Positions 24,842 to 34,313 of a DNA stretch of 64,000 nt are shown one piece after another. Each line of letters opens with the position of its first letter. Position 1 is the first letter of the stretch. Source of the DNA: Chryseobacterium soldanellicola (GTDB lineage Bacteria > Bacteroidota > Bacteroidia > Flavobacteriales > Weeksellaceae); assembly GCF_900100115.1 (NCBI RefSeq), contig NZ_FNKL01000004.1:682001-746000 (forward strand). The letters are read 5' to 3'. The notes beneath the pieces are model-generated. The model was not told the origin of the DNA. It worked only from the letters and a program-made list of their open reading frames with translations, and did no database searches. Position numbers and translations under genes: made by a program.

Positions 24842-26323
24842 ATGGATAGTCCGGTTGAAATTCCTTATAAAAGCTTCATTAAAGTTGATAGAAAATCTGA
24901 TATTTCTATATATATGCAGATTACGAATCAACTGATTAATGCTATTCAGAGAGGTTATCTTCCATTTGGAACAAAACTTCCCGGAACAAGAATCTTGAGT
25001 CAAACCCTTGAGGTTCATAGAAATACAATTGTAAATGTATATGAAGAACTGTATGCTCAGGGTTGGATAGAGATTCAGCCCAATAAAGGAACTTTTATCA
25101 TTGGAAAAGATCAGGAAAAGCCAATAAAAATTAGAGATTTTGAAAATAGTAATCTCGAAAATTATCCGAAAACAGCAGGTTTTTCTTTTAAAACTTCAAA
25201 TATTTTAGACAATCCTTTTGAGCATTCCAATTGTGAATATATTTTTAATGACGGGATTCCTGATATTCGCTTAACTCAGATCGATCAGCATTCCCGGATT
25301 TACAGTTCAATTTTGAAAAGAAAAGCGCATAAAATAGGACAATACAATCAGGATGGAAGTGAATTTTTTAAACAAAATCTTTCTCAGTATTTAAATTTAT
25401 CAAGAGGTTTACCTATTTCAAAGAATAATCTTCTGATCACCAGAAGTACAGAAATGAGCATTTATATTGTTTCTGAAATACTGTTATCTCAAAATGACAC
25501 AGTTTTGGTGGGTGAATTAAGCTATTTTTCTGTAAACATGATTTTTCAGAAAACAGGCGTGAAAATCGAGACGATTTCTATTGATAATGAAGGGATTAAT
25601 GTAGAAGAAGTCAGAAAAATATGTGAAAAACAAAAAGTAAGAATGCTTTACCTTACACCACATCATCATTATCCTACAACTGTGGCATTAAGTGCACAGC
25701 GAAGATTGGAATTGTTAAATTTAGCTCACGAATTTGGTTTTATTATACTTGAAGATGATTATGATTATGAATTTCATTACGATAAAAGCCCTATTTTGCC
25801 TTTGGCCAGCGCAGATACTAGCGGGATGGTTATTTATATCGGTTCTTTCGGAAAATCTCTTGCACCGGGTTTTCGAACGGGATTTATTGTTGCTCCCGAA
25901 AATCTTATGATTGAAATGAGAAAATATCTGGGAATCATTGACAGACAAGGAGATGTATTGATGGAACATGTCTTGGGTGAAATGATTTCTGAAGGTGAAA
26001 TTAATCGTTATCTTAAAAAATCTCTCAAGATTTATCAGGAAAGGCGGGATCATTTTTCTTTACTTCTTGAGCAAAATTTAAAAGAATTTATTAATTTTCA
26101 AAAGCCTTCCGGCGGCTTAGCTATTTGGGCGGAATGGAAATATCCGGTTAATTTGATGCATTTTAGCCGTGAATGTGCAAAAAATAACCTATTTATTCCA
26201 AAAACATTGCTTTATCAAAATAAAAATCTTACAGCAATGAGATTAGGCTATGGAAATTTTAATTTCAATGAAATGGAAAAAAGTATTGAAATTTTTCACA
26301 AAACTTTAAAATCACTTATTTAA
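24842..26323 (+). CDS. MocR-type GntR regulator with aminotransferase domain
   Basis: A 493-residue regulator: GntR winged helix at about residues 20-90 (YMQITNQLINAIQRGYLPFG, LPGTRILSQTLEVHRNTIV) joined to a fold-type I aminotransferase domain (about 110-490) with LTPHHHYPTTVALS, LEDDYDYEF and the PLP lysine in YIGSFGKSLAPGFRTGF (Lys338 by this start). A TTG 24 bp upstream is possible. MocR proteins sense PLP or amino compounds forming an aldimine with it. This one is divergent from the bio operon with 65 bp between starts, so it probably controls biotin synthesis. PdxR (PLP synthesis) is an alternative, but no pdx genes are here. Confidence 0.88.
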   Translation: MDSPVEIPYKSFIKVDRKSDISIYMQITNQLINAIQRGYLPFGTKLPGTRILSQTLEVHRNTIVNVYEELYAQGWIEIQPNKGTFIIGKDQEKPIKIRDFENSNLENYPKTAGFSFKTSNILDNPFEHSNCEYIFNDGIPDIRLTQIDQHSRIYSSILKRKAHKIGQYNQDGSEFFKQNLSQYLNLSRGLPISKNNLLITRSTEMSIYIVSEILLSQNDTVLVGELSYFSVNMIFQKTGVKIETISIDNEGINVEEVRKICEKQKVRMLYLTPHHHYPTTVALSAQRRLELLNLAHEFGFIILEDDYDYEFHYDKSPILPLASADTSGMVIYIGSFGKSLAPGFRTGFIVAPENLMIEMRKYLGIIDRQGDVLMEHVLGEMISEGEINRYLKKSLKIYQERRDHFSLLLEQNLKEFINFQKPSGGLAIWAEWKYPVNLMHFSRECAKNNLFIPKTLLYQNKNLTAMRLGYGNFNFNEMEKSIEIFHKTLKSLI

Positions 26324-26373
26324 TTCAAGTAATTGGTTAGATTTTTGAATAATAAATCCAAACCAATTATCCA

Positions 26374-27399
26374 TTGAAACTAATCACATTCACAAATAAA
26401 GGAATTTATTGCCCGCAAGGAAAATTTTACATTGACCCTTGGCGGCCTGTCGATTTGGCAGTAATTACCCATGGTCATGCCGATCATGCCCGTTGGGGAA
26501 TGAAAAAATATCTTTGCCATCATTTTACAAAACCAATTCTGCATCAGAGGATTTCTCCCGATATTGAATGTCAAAGTGTTGAATATGGGGAGGTTATCGA
26601 TATGAATGGGGTTAAAGTTTCACTTCATCCCGCGGGCCATATTATTGGTTCTGCACAGATTCGTCTCGAATATAAAGGTTACGTGAGTGTGATTTCCGGA
26701 GATTATAAAGTTCAGGATGATGGTTTAAGTACTCCTTTTGAGCTTGTAAAATGTAATGAATTTGTTACAGAAAGCACTTTTGGTTTGCCGATTTACAATT
26801 GGCTTGAAGTTGAAGATTTAAATAAAAAGCTTCAAAATTGGGTTTTACGAAATAAAGAAAATCAAAAAACTTCAGTGTTCATCGGCTATTCGTTGGGTAA
26901 AGCTCAAAGAATTATGAAGGCTGTTGAAGGATTGGGAAAGATCCACGTTCACTACTCTATCGGAAAATTAAATGAAGCTTTTGAAACCGTAGGGATCGAC
27001 CTTCCGGACTATGAAATTCCTGATTTTAGAGAAAGTGTGAAACATGTGCAGAATGAAATTGTGATCGTTCCGCCGGCTTTGCTGGACAGCAATGTGATTA
27101 AGAAAATTCCTAATGCTGCAACGGCAATTTGTTCAGGCTGGATGCAGGTTCGCGGTGCCCGAAGATGGCGAAGTGCAGATGCGGGTTTTCCTATGAGTGA
27201 TCATGTTGACTGGAAAGGGTTATTACAGGCCATACAAGCCACAGAAGCGGAAATTGTTCATGTAACGCACGGACAAACCGAAGTTTTTTCTAAATATCTG
27301 AATGAATTAGGAATAAAATCCGACGTCGTTGAAACGTTATATGGAGATGATGAAGAAGAAGAAACCGAAAAAGAAACCATAGAAAATCCTGAGCCATGA
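26374..27399 (+). CDS. Ligase-associated DNA exonuclease (metallo-beta-lactamase fold)
   Basis: A 341-residue metallo-beta-lactamase/beta-CASP-like nuclease of the group linked to bacterial ATP-dependent ligases. The metal motif HGHADH is at 33-38, HPAGHIIGSAQI at about 86-97, SGDYK at about 108-112, and ESTFG, FIGYSLGKAQR and SDHVDW follow. The start is TTG (26374), with no nearby ATG upstream. It overlaps the ligase gene by 4 bp (ATGA) and is first in the four-gene repair cassette. Confidence 0.93.
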   Translation: MKLITFTNKGIYCPQGKFYIDPWRPVDLAVITHGHADHARWGMKKYLCHHFTKPILHQRISPDIECQSVEYGEVIDMNGVKVSLHPAGHIIGSAQIRLEYKGYVSVISGDYKVQDDGLSTPFELVKCNEFVTESTFGLPIYNWLEVEDLNKKLQNWVLRNKENQKTSVFIGYSLGKAQRIMKAVEGLGKIHVHYSIGKLNEAFETVGIDLPDYEIPDFRESVKHVQNEIVIVPPALLDSNVIKKIPNAATAICSGWMQVRGARRWRSADAGFPMSDHVDWKGLLQAIQATEAEIVHVTHGQTEVFSKYLNELGIKSDVVETLYGDDEEEETEKETIENPEP

Positions 27400-28976
27400 A
27401 AAATTTTGCAGATCTGATCAATGCTTTGGAAAGCACCAATAAAACCAATGCCAAAATTGATGCAATCATTGATTATCTGGAACGTGCTCCGGACGAAGAT
27501 AAGGTATGGTTCATTGCATTGTTTACAGGGAAAAGACCAAAACGGAACGTCAATACAAATTATATGAAAGAATGGGCCCTGGAGATTACAAAATTGCCCT
27601 TTTGGTTATTTCAGGAAAGCTATTCCTCGGTTGGAGATCTTGGTGAAACTCTTTCGCTGATTTTGCCTCCTCCGGCGAAAAAAATTGACCGTACACTTTC
27701 CCAATGGATGAATGATATTATTAATCTGAAGGGTAAAACTGATGTAGAAAAAAAAGAATTTGTGTTAAATTCCTGGAATGGTTTAGATTATACGGAACGG
27801 TTGATCTTCAATAAATTATTAGGAGGAAGCTTCAGGATTGGAGTTTCTGACAAAACATTAATTAATGCGTTAACAAAATTCTCAGATCAGGAATCAAGCA
27901 CGTTAACACACAGTTTAATGGGAAAATGGCTGCCAGATGAAATTTCATTTAAAGAACTGATTTCAGCGGAAAAAATTAACCCCGATAATTCTAAACCCTA
28001 TCCTTTCTGTTTAGCGTATCCTTTGGAAAAAGAACTGGAAGAATTGGGCAGTCCCGATGAATGGCAGATTGAATATAAATGGGACGGAATTCGTGGGCAA
28101 ATCATCAAAAGAAATGAAGAAGTTTTTATCTGGTCAAGAGGTGAAGAACTAATTACAGAACAGTTTCCGGAAATTGCAGATGTTGTAAAAGCAATGAACG
28201 GCAACTTTGTTTTAGATGGAGAAATACTTGCGGTAAAAGATGATAAGGTTTTAAATTTCAATGAATTGCAAAAAAGATTAAATAGAAAAACATTAACTAA
28301 AAAAATGCTCTCCGAAATTCCTATTCAAGTTTTTGCTTATGATTTATTAGAGTTGGAAGGCACAGATCTGAGGGAAAAGCCAATCTCTGCCAGAAGGGCA
28401 ATGCTGGAAGAATTATTACTAAATGAAGCTCCCGAGAATATAAAAATATCTAAAATTATTGATTTTGAAAACTGGCAGGATTTAAATGAAGTAAGAGAAA
28501 ATTCGCGGGAAATAAACAGTGAAGGTTTGATGCTGAAACAGAAAAATTCCCCTTATCATTCCGGACGGAAAAAAGGCGATTGGTGGAAATGGAAAATCAA
28601 TCCGTTGACTATTGATGCCGTTTTAATTTACGCTCAAAAAGGTAGCGGACGACGAAGCGCTTATTATACTGACTACACTTTTGCCGTAAAAAACGGTGAC
28701 AGCTTGGTCACAATTGCAAAGGCATATTCCGGGCTTACTGATAAAGAAATTATGGAAGTCAGTAAATTTGTCAACAAAAATGCCATTGAAAAATTTGGAC
28801 CTGTGAGGACAGTTAAAGCGGAGTTAGTTTTTGAAATCGCTTTTGAAGGAATAGGATTTAGCAATCGTCATAAAAGCGGTGTAGCATTACGTTTTCCGAG
28901 GATTGTAAGATGGCGGAAAGATAAAACAGTAAATGAAATTGATGATTTAGAAGAAGTTAAAAAATTGATACAATAA
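27396..28976 (+). CDS. ATP-dependent DNA ligase
   Basis: A 526-residue ATP-dependent ligase with an N-terminal DNA-binding domain (1-200), nucleotidyltransferase domain with adenylated Lys228 in EYKWDGIRGQ, RGEELI, LDGEIL (motif III), EGLMLKQ (motif IV), WWKWK (motif V) and an OB-fold C-terminus with ALRFPRIVRWR. It seals nicks and is distinct from the replicative NAD-dependent LigA. It lies in the exonuclease-ligase-helicase-phosphoesterase cassette and is probably involved in a repair pathway. Confidence 0.95.
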   Translation: MKNFADLINALESTNKTNAKIDAIIDYLERAPDEDKVWFIALFTGKRPKRNVNTNYMKEWALEITKLPFWLFQESYSSVGDLGETLSLILPPPAKKIDRTLSQWMNDIINLKGKTDVEKKEFVLNSWNGLDYTERLIFNKLLGGSFRIGVSDKTLINALTKFSDQESSTLTHSLMGKWLPDEISFKELISAEKINPDNSKPYPFCLAYPLEKELEELGSPDEWQIEYKWDGIRGQIIKRNEEVFIWSRGEELITEQFPEIADVVKAMNGNFVLDGEILAVKDDKVLNFNELQKRLNRKTLTKKMLSEIPIQVFAYDLLELEGTDLREKPISARRAMLEELLLNEAPENIKISKIIDFENWQDLNEVRENSREINSEGLMLKQKNSPYHSGRKKGDWWKWKINPLTIDAVLIYAQKGSGRRSAYYTDYTFAVKNGDSLVTIAKAYSGLTDKEIMEVSKFVNKNAIEKFGPVRTVKAELVFEIAFEGIGFSNRHKSGVALRFPRIVRWRKDKTVNEIDDLEEVKKLIQ

Positions 28977-29001
28977 ACCTGATATAATTAAAAATATAAA
29001 T

Positions 29002-31449
29002 TTGACCACTTTTGAAAATACCAACGGATTCAACGTCATTCAGCAATGGATGGAGGGAAAAGGTATTTCACCATTTAGATTTCAGATTGAAACCTGGAAA
29101 AAATTCGGAAATGGCTACAGCGGAATGGTCGTAGCGCCTACGGGTTTTGGAAAGACATATTCCGTTTTTTTAGCTTTAATTTCAGACTTTCTAAATTATC
29201 CAGAAAAGTATGGTAAAGGATTAAAAATGATTTGGATAACTCCACTTCGATCACTTTCAAAAGATATTGCAAAAGCAATGCAGGAAGCAATTGACGAGAT
29301 CGGTCTGGACTGGGCGGTAGGTATAAGAAATGGAGATACCGATCCAAAAGTAAGGCAGCAGCAGGTCAAAAATATGCCCGAAATTTTAGTCGCAACACCA
29401 GAAAGTTTACATTTGCTTCTCGGACAAAAAAATCATCCGAGATTCTTCCAAAATCTACAAAGTATTGTCATTGATGAATGGCATGAATTATTAGGTTCAA
29501 AACGTGGAGTTATTGTTGAATTAGGTATTTCCCAGCTCAGAAAATATGTCCCGAAAATTAAAATCTGGGGAATTACAGCAACCATCGGAAATCTTGATGA
29601 AGCCATGGAAGTATTGATTCCTTATCATATTAAAAAAACAAAAGTTACCGCCAAAGAGCATAAAAAGATTGATATTATTCCTGTTTTTCCGGATGAAGTA
29701 GAAATTTTGCCTTGGGCAGGACATCTTGGGCATAAATTAGCAGACAAAGTTGTTCCTATTATTTTAAATTCAAAATCGACAATCGTTTTTACGAATACCC
29801 GGAGTCAAAGCGAAATGTGGTATCAATTATTATTAGATGTTTACCCTGATTTTGCCGGCCAGATTGCAATTCATCACAGCTCGATCGATGCTCATTTAAG
29901 AATTTGGATTGAAGAAAATTTGAGTAATGGAAAATTAAAGGCTGTTGTTTCTACTTCATCTTTAGATTTAGGTATCGACTTCAAACCTGTTGATACTGTG
30001 ATACAAATAGGTTCAGCTAAAGGTGTTGCAAGATTTCTTCAGCGAGCCGGGCGAAGTGGCCACTCTCCTTTTGAAACGTCAAAAATTTACTGTGTTCCCA
30101 CCCATTCTTTGGAATTGATTGAAGTTGCTGCATTGAAGGAAGCGGTGAAGCAAAATGTTATAGAACCTCGTGAGCCTCAGGTGTTATGTTTTGATGTTTT
30201 GGTTCAATTTTTAATGACTTTAGCGATTGGCGATGGATTTTATCCTGAAGAAACCTATGAAAGGATTAAACAAATTTATACCTTTCAGGAAATGACCGAT
30301 GATGAATGGAAAAATATTCTTGATTTTCTTACAATTGGCGGAAGCGCTTTAAAAAGTTATGAAGAATATCATAAAGTCGTTGTAATGGAAGATGGCCTGT
30401 TTAAAGTAACTTCAAGAAGAATTGCAATGCTTCACCGTATGAATATGGGAGCGATTGTAAGTGATGCGATGTTAAAGGTGAAATTTATTTCAGGCGGCTA
30501 TATCGGAATGGTTGAGGAATATTTTATCTCAAAATTAAAAAAAGAAGAAAAATTTATATTGGCCGGAAGAGTTTTAGAAGTCGCAATGGTAAAGGATATG
30601 ACGGTGTATGTTCGATTGTCAAAAGGAAAGGCTTTAGCACCAAGCTATTTAGGCGGAAGATTACCCTTAAGCTCAAATTTAGGACATTTTTTAAGAGAAA
30701 AACTATCCGGAGCATTGAATCCGAAAGCTTCAGAGAAAGAACTGAAATTTTTACATCCATTATTAATAAATCAGGAAGAACGTTCACATATTCCAAAAGA
30801 AGATGAATTTTTGGTTGAATTAATTAAAAACCGTGAAGGCTATCATTTATTTATGTACCCTTTTGAAGGGCGTTTGGTGCATGAAGTGATGGCTGCGCTG
30901 ATTGCATACCGGATTTCAAAACTGGCCCCGATTTCTTTTTCAATGGCGATGAATGATTATGGCTTTGAATTATTCAGTGATAAAGAAATTCCTTTAAACG
31001 AAGAAAATTTGAATAAAATTTTAACACGCGAAAATTTGATGGTTGATGTTATTTCAAGCATTAATTCTGCGGAAATGGCCAGAAGAAAATTTCGTGATAT
31101 TGCAGTCATCTCAGGAATGGTTATTCAGAATTTTCCCGGACAACAACGTTCAAATAAAGCGCTTCAAAGTTCTGCAGGGTTGATTTTCAAAGTGTTGGAA
31201 GATTACGATCCTAATCATTTTTTAGTAAGACAGGCTTATACGGAAGTTTTTAATATGCAATTGCAGGAGCAAAGATTGGTGGAAGCCTTTAAACGAATTG
31301 AAAAATCAAAAATTATATTGAAATTTGCCAATACTTTTACGCCTTTAAGTTTTCCTATAAAAGTTGATAGTTTACGACAAACTTTAACAAGTGAAAATCT
31401 TGATGCAAGAATCAAACGTTTGGTTGATCAGGCGAAAAAAATACGGTGA
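29002..31449 (+). CDS. Ligase-associated DEXH-box helicase (Lhr-like)
   Basis: An 815-residue superfamily 2 helicase of the Lhr-core type. Walker A APTGFGKT ends at Thr52 (Lys51), the DEXH box reads VIDEWHELLGSKRG, motif III is GITATIG, motif V STSSLDLGIDF, and motif VI QRAGRSGHSP. The long C-terminal part contains winged-helix and Lhr-specific beta domains. The start is a TTG at 29002. It follows the ligase by 25 bp; the cassette order is the standard one for the ligase-associated set. Confidence 0.93.
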   Translation: MTTFENTNGFNVIQQWMEGKGISPFRFQIETWKKFGNGYSGMVVAPTGFGKTYSVFLALISDFLNYPEKYGKGLKMIWITPLRSLSKDIAKAMQEAIDEIGLDWAVGIRNGDTDPKVRQQQVKNMPEILVATPESLHLLLGQKNHPRFFQNLQSIVIDEWHELLGSKRGVIVELGISQLRKYVPKIKIWGITATIGNLDEAMEVLIPYHIKKTKVTAKEHKKIDIIPVFPDEVEILPWAGHLGHKLADKVVPIILNSKSTIVFTNTRSQSEMWYQLLLDVYPDFAGQIAIHHSSIDAHLRIWIEENLSNGKLKAVVSTSSLDLGIDFKPVDTVIQIGSAKGVARFLQRAGRSGHSPFETSKIYCVPTHSLELIEVAALKEAVKQNVIEPREPQVLCFDVLVQFLMTLAIGDGFYPEETYERIKQIYTFQEMTDDEWKNILDFLTIGGSALKSYEEYHKVVVMEDGLFKVTSRRIAMLHRMNMGAIVSDAMLKVKFISGGYIGMVEEYFISKLKKEEKFILAGRVLEVAMVKDMTVYVRLSKGKALAPSYLGGRLPLSSNLGHFLREKLSGALNPKASEKELKFLHPLLINQEERSHIPKEDEFLVELIKNREGYHLFMYPFEGRLVHEVMAALIAYRISKLAPISFSMAMNDYGFELFSDKEIPLNEENLNKILTRENLMVDVISSINSAEMARRKFRDIAVISGMVIQNFPGQQRSNKALQSSAGLIFKVLEDYDPNHFLVRQAYTEVFNMQLQEQRLVEAFKRIEKSKIILKFANTFTPLSFPIKVDSLRQTLTSENLDARIKRLVDQAKKIR

Positions 31450-31488
31450 ATTAAGATGAAACCATGATTATTTAAGATTAATCAAAAA

Positions 31489-32133
31489 ATGAATTTAGCT
31501 ACAAAAAATATACTCATTAAAAAGGAAACTTTTACTTTAACAAATCAGCGTGCAGTATTTTGGGAAAAAGAGAAAGCATTAATTTTATCAGATCTTCATA
31601 TCGGAAAAACAGCGCATTTTCGCAAAAACGGAATTGCTTTGGCAAATCACATCATGAAAAATGATTTAGAGCGATTATCTATTTTGATAGAATATTTTAA
31701 ACCAGAAAAGTTTATCGTTGTCGGTGATCTGCTTCATGCAGGAAATAATTCAGATGTTGATGAATTCTGTCATTGGAGAAATCAATATTCAGATTTAAAT
31801 TTTTATTTAATTGAAGGAAATCATGATAAAATATCAAAGCAGCTTGAAGAAAAATTATGTTTAGATTTTAAAGCAGTTTCATTGGAAATAGATGATTTTA
31901 TTTTTATTCATGATTTTGAAAAAAATCAACCGAAATTTCAAATTACAGGGCATATACATCCCGGGGTTGTCATAAATTCTACAGTTAAAAATATTAAGCT
32001 TCCATGTTTTACAGTAACTGCAAATCAGTTGTTGCTTCCTGCGTTTAGTGAATTTACCGGTCTGGATACAAAAAATCTTCCGAAAGACGGAAAGTTTTAC
32101 GTTTTTACAGATTCTGAAATTCATGAAATTTAA
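31489..32133 (+). CDS. pdeM: Ligase-associated metallophosphoesterase
   Basis: A 214-residue calcineurin-like phosphoesterase with the five metal motifs in order: SDLHIGKTAH, VGDLLHAG, EGNHD, IFIHDF and TGHIHPG. It belongs to the small PdeM group that accompanies ATP-dependent ligases and Lhr-type helicases and is predicted to process DNA ends. It is last in the cassette, 39 bp after the helicase. Confidence 0.92.
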   Translation: MNLATKNILIKKETFTLTNQRAVFWEKEKALILSDLHIGKTAHFRKNGIALANHIMKNDLERLSILIEYFKPEKFIVVGDLLHAGNNSDVDEFCHWRNQYSDLNFYLIEGNHDKISKQLEEKLCLDFKAVSLEIDDFIFIHDFEKNQPKFQITGHIHPGVVINSTVKNIKLPCFTVTANQLLLPAFSEFTGLDTKNLPKDGKFYVFTDSEIHEI

Positions 32134-32295
32134 AAATATTAAATTTCCCTTTTTAATCAATTCGTAGTTTTTATTTAATCCAATACTAAAAAATCATTTA
32201 CGCAATCCATTTATTTTATCTTAAATAAATGATATTATTCTTTTTTTTAAATTTCACGAAAAAATTAAATTATTTAAAATGAGATATTTACGATG

Positions 32296-32303
32296 TATAT
32301 TTG
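32296..32303 (+). promoter_or_regulatory. -7 box of the TRIC-like channel gene
   Basis: TATATTTG matches TAnnTTTG. The transcript would start near 32310, so a TTG at 32301 in frame with the gene cannot be its start, and the ATG at 32322 is preferred. Confidence 0.55.
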
Positions 32304-32321
32304 TGTAATTTTAGAATTTCA

Positions 32322-32972
32322 ATGATTCAGTCGAGTTTACAGGGAAGTTATGCGCTACCCACTTTTTTTGATCTTTTTGCCGTTTTTCTTTTTGCCTTTT
32401 CCGGGTCCATAAAAGCGATTGATAAAGAGTATGATTTTATCGGGATTTTTATTATTGCAATGGTGACAAGTACCGGTGGCAGCTTGATTCGGGATACGCT
32501 TCTGCAGCACGGAACTCCCAGTCCGTTATTGGATTATCGCTATCTTTTGTGCGTTTTTGTTGCGGGTATCGTTGCCATGTTTTTGTACAAATACCACAAG
32601 CATTTTAATTTTCTGATTAATATTATTGATGCTATTTCCTTGGGAATGTATGCTGTTTTTGGTACTCAAAAAGCGCTGTTTTTAGGGTTGAGCATTTTTT
32701 CTGCATTTATTATTGGCTTTATAAATGCAATTGGCGGCGGGATGCTCCGCGATATATTAATGAAAGAAGAATCTCATTTTTTTAAAGCCGGCCAGTTTTA
32801 TGCTGTTAATTCCATTGTAGCTATTACAATATTTTTGATTTTGGGAATTGGGATGAAATTACATGCGGAAACTTCTGCCACAATAGCTATTGTCGTCGCC
32901 ACCTTACTTCGGTATCTGGCTGTAAAATTTGATTTAAGAACAGTTGCCATTAAAAAATGGTATTCTAAATAA
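32322..32972 (+). CDS. TRIC-like / YadS cation channel family protein
   Basis: A 216-residue membrane protein with seven hydrophobic segments and two repeats of the UPF0126/TRIC domain: FAFSGSIKAIDKEYDFIGI...TGGSLIRD and AVFGTQKAL...NAIGGGMLRDIL. The doubled GGG(S/M)(L/I)RD motif is diagnostic. Eukaryotic and prokaryotic TRIC proteins form potassium channels; the bacterial YadS group is otherwise uncharacterised. It stands alone, 188 bp after the repair cassette. Confidence 0.9.
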   Translation: MIQSSLQGSYALPTFFDLFAVFLFAFSGSIKAIDKEYDFIGIFIIAMVTSTGGSLIRDTLLQHGTPSPLLDYRYLLCVFVAGIVAMFLYKYHKHFNFLINIIDAISLGMYAVFGTQKALFLGLSIFSAFIIGFINAIGGGMLRDILMKEESHFFKAGQFYAVNSIVAITIFLILGIGMKLHAETSATIAIVVATLLRYLAVKFDLRTVAIKKWYSK

Positions 32973-33160
32973 TCAACAAAATATCATTTTCAGTTAAAAT
33001 TTTTCAAAGTACATCTGATGAATAAATTGTTATTAAAATTATTTAATACCGAATAAATTATTCCAAATCTTTATTATTGCTTTCATTCATTGGTTTTAAC
33101 AATAATTTGCATTGAAAAAAAACACTTCATAGATTTAAAAATTATGAAGAACTTTACAAA

Positions 33161-33892
33161 ATGAAAGTTATACCATTAAAGGAAGGTAATTTCTCAGCAA
33201 GCACAACCAAAGAATTTACGCTTCTTACTGAGGAAAATATTAACAGGATTGATGGAATAAAAATGTCTGTGCAGCCTTTTCTGATTATTACGGAAAATGA
33301 TTATATTATTTTGGACGCCGGTATCGGATGGAAAAATGAAGCAGGAAAAACAGTTATTTTTGAAATTCTTGAAAGCGAAAATATTAAACCTGAGCAAATT
33401 ACAAAAGTCCTGCTTTCCCATCTCCATAAAGATCATATTGAAAATACAATAAAACGCACAGAAAATGGTTTTGAAGCGGCATTTCCTAATGCAGAAATTT
33501 ATATTCAAAAACGTGAACTGGATTTTGCGATGGAAAACAAAGAAAGCCATTCTTTCAATTTTGACACCCTTGAAAAATTGATTGAACTGGAAAATATTAT
33601 CTGGATGCAGGAAGATAAAGGGCAGATTACAAATGTGATAGCCTTTGAAGTTGTGGGCGGCCATACCCCTTTTATGCAGGTTTTCTGGATCCGTGAAAAT
33701 GGAGAAACTGTTTTTTATGGTGCAGATAATCTTCCCCAAGCATCTTATTTAAAATATCATCTTGCTTATAAAACTGATTTTGATGGCAGAAAAGCAATGG
33801 AATTAAGGCTGAAATGGGAGAAAGAAGCTGCCGAAAATCATTGGAAAGTATTGCTGTACCATGATTTGGAAACGTCAGTTTTACAATTTTAA
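33161..33892 (+). CDS. Metallo-beta-lactamase fold hydrolase
   Basis: A 243-residue MBL-fold hydrolase. The binuclear zinc motif is His87-x-His89-x-Asp91-His92 (LLSHLHKDH), with an Asp in IILDAGIGW at 52, GGHTP for the next ligand at about residue 167, and the bridging Asp in FYGADNLP. The architecture is that of the lactonase/AHL-lactonase-like or N-acyl-phosphatidylethanolamine-like families; the substrate cannot be told. A terminator follows. Confidence 0.88.
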   Translation: MKVIPLKEGNFSASTTKEFTLLTEENINRIDGIKMSVQPFLIITENDYIILDAGIGWKNEAGKTVIFEILESENIKPEQITKVLLSHLHKDHIENTIKRTENGFEAAFPNAEIYIQKRELDFAMENKESHSFNFDTLEKLIELENIIWMQEDKGQITNVIAFEVVGGHTPFMQVFWIRENGETVFYGADNLPQASYLKYHLAYKTDFDGRKAMELRLKWEKEAAENHWKVLLYHDLETSVLQF

Positions 33893-33918
33893 TTAATTTC
33901 CAAAATATTGTTAAAAAA

Positions 33919-33956
33919 ATAAAGGGCAACATGTTTAATCATGTTACCCCTTTTTA
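33919..33956. terminator. Bidirectional terminator
   Basis: AAAGGG-AACATG (33921-33933, one mismatch between) pairs with CATGTT-CCC (33940-33949) followed by T5, between convergent genes. Confidence 0.8.
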
Positions 33957-33971
33957 TTATAATTATGTGTC

Positions 33972-34313
33972 TTATAAATCATTAAACCATTTATAAATAT
34001 CCATTTCAGATGGAATACTAAGCTTTTTCCTTAATCTGTTTTTTCTGTTTTGAATTGCTTTTGGTGTTACAAAAGTGTATGTAGCAATTTCTTTTGTCGT
34101 TAAATTTAATTTTAAATAAATGCAAAAAATCAGTTCAGAATTCTTTAAATTGCCTTGTATGGCAGATAATTTATTAAAAAAATCCGGATAAACTAATCTG
34201 AATTTATTCAACAAACGAGGTGAGTTTTCTTTCGCCAATGCAAGGATTTCGTCCTGTACAAAAATCTTTTGGTTTAAATCTTCTAAATTGAATTCAGGTT
34301 TTTCGTTTTTCAT
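33972..34313 (-). CDS. Small LuxR/GerE-type helix-turn-helix protein
   Basis: A 113-residue protein. Residues 1-50 are helical and polar; residues about 57-110 form a LuxR-like HTH (LKNSELIFCIYLKLNLTTKEIATYTFVTPKAIQNRKNRLRKKL). This is the C-terminal output domain seen in flavobacterial two-component or TPR-linked regulators, here without a sensor. It may bind DNA as a dimer; the target is unknown. A long 592-bp gap lies upstream. Confidence 0.75.
   Translation of the reverse strand: MKNEKPEFNLEDLNQKIFVQDEILALAKENSPRLLNKFRLVYPDFFNKLSAIQGNLKNSELIFCIYLKLNLTTKEIATYTFVTPKAIQNRKNRLRKKLSIPSEMDIYKWFNDL

Noticed and set aside
28997..29004. TAAATTTG promoter-like box at the helicase start
   Set aside because: It includes the TTG start codon itself and lies inside a co-transcribed cassette with a 25-bp gap; likely chance.
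26374..32133. Exonuclease-ligase-helicase-phosphoesterase set as a new defence system
   Set aside because: This is the known ligase-associated repair cassette, found in standard order in many bacteria.
33194..33739. 181-codon leftward frame opposite the metallohydrolase
   Set aside because: Antisense shadow; Phe/Asn/Ile-rich with no domain, while the plus-strand gene has the complete HxHxDH site.
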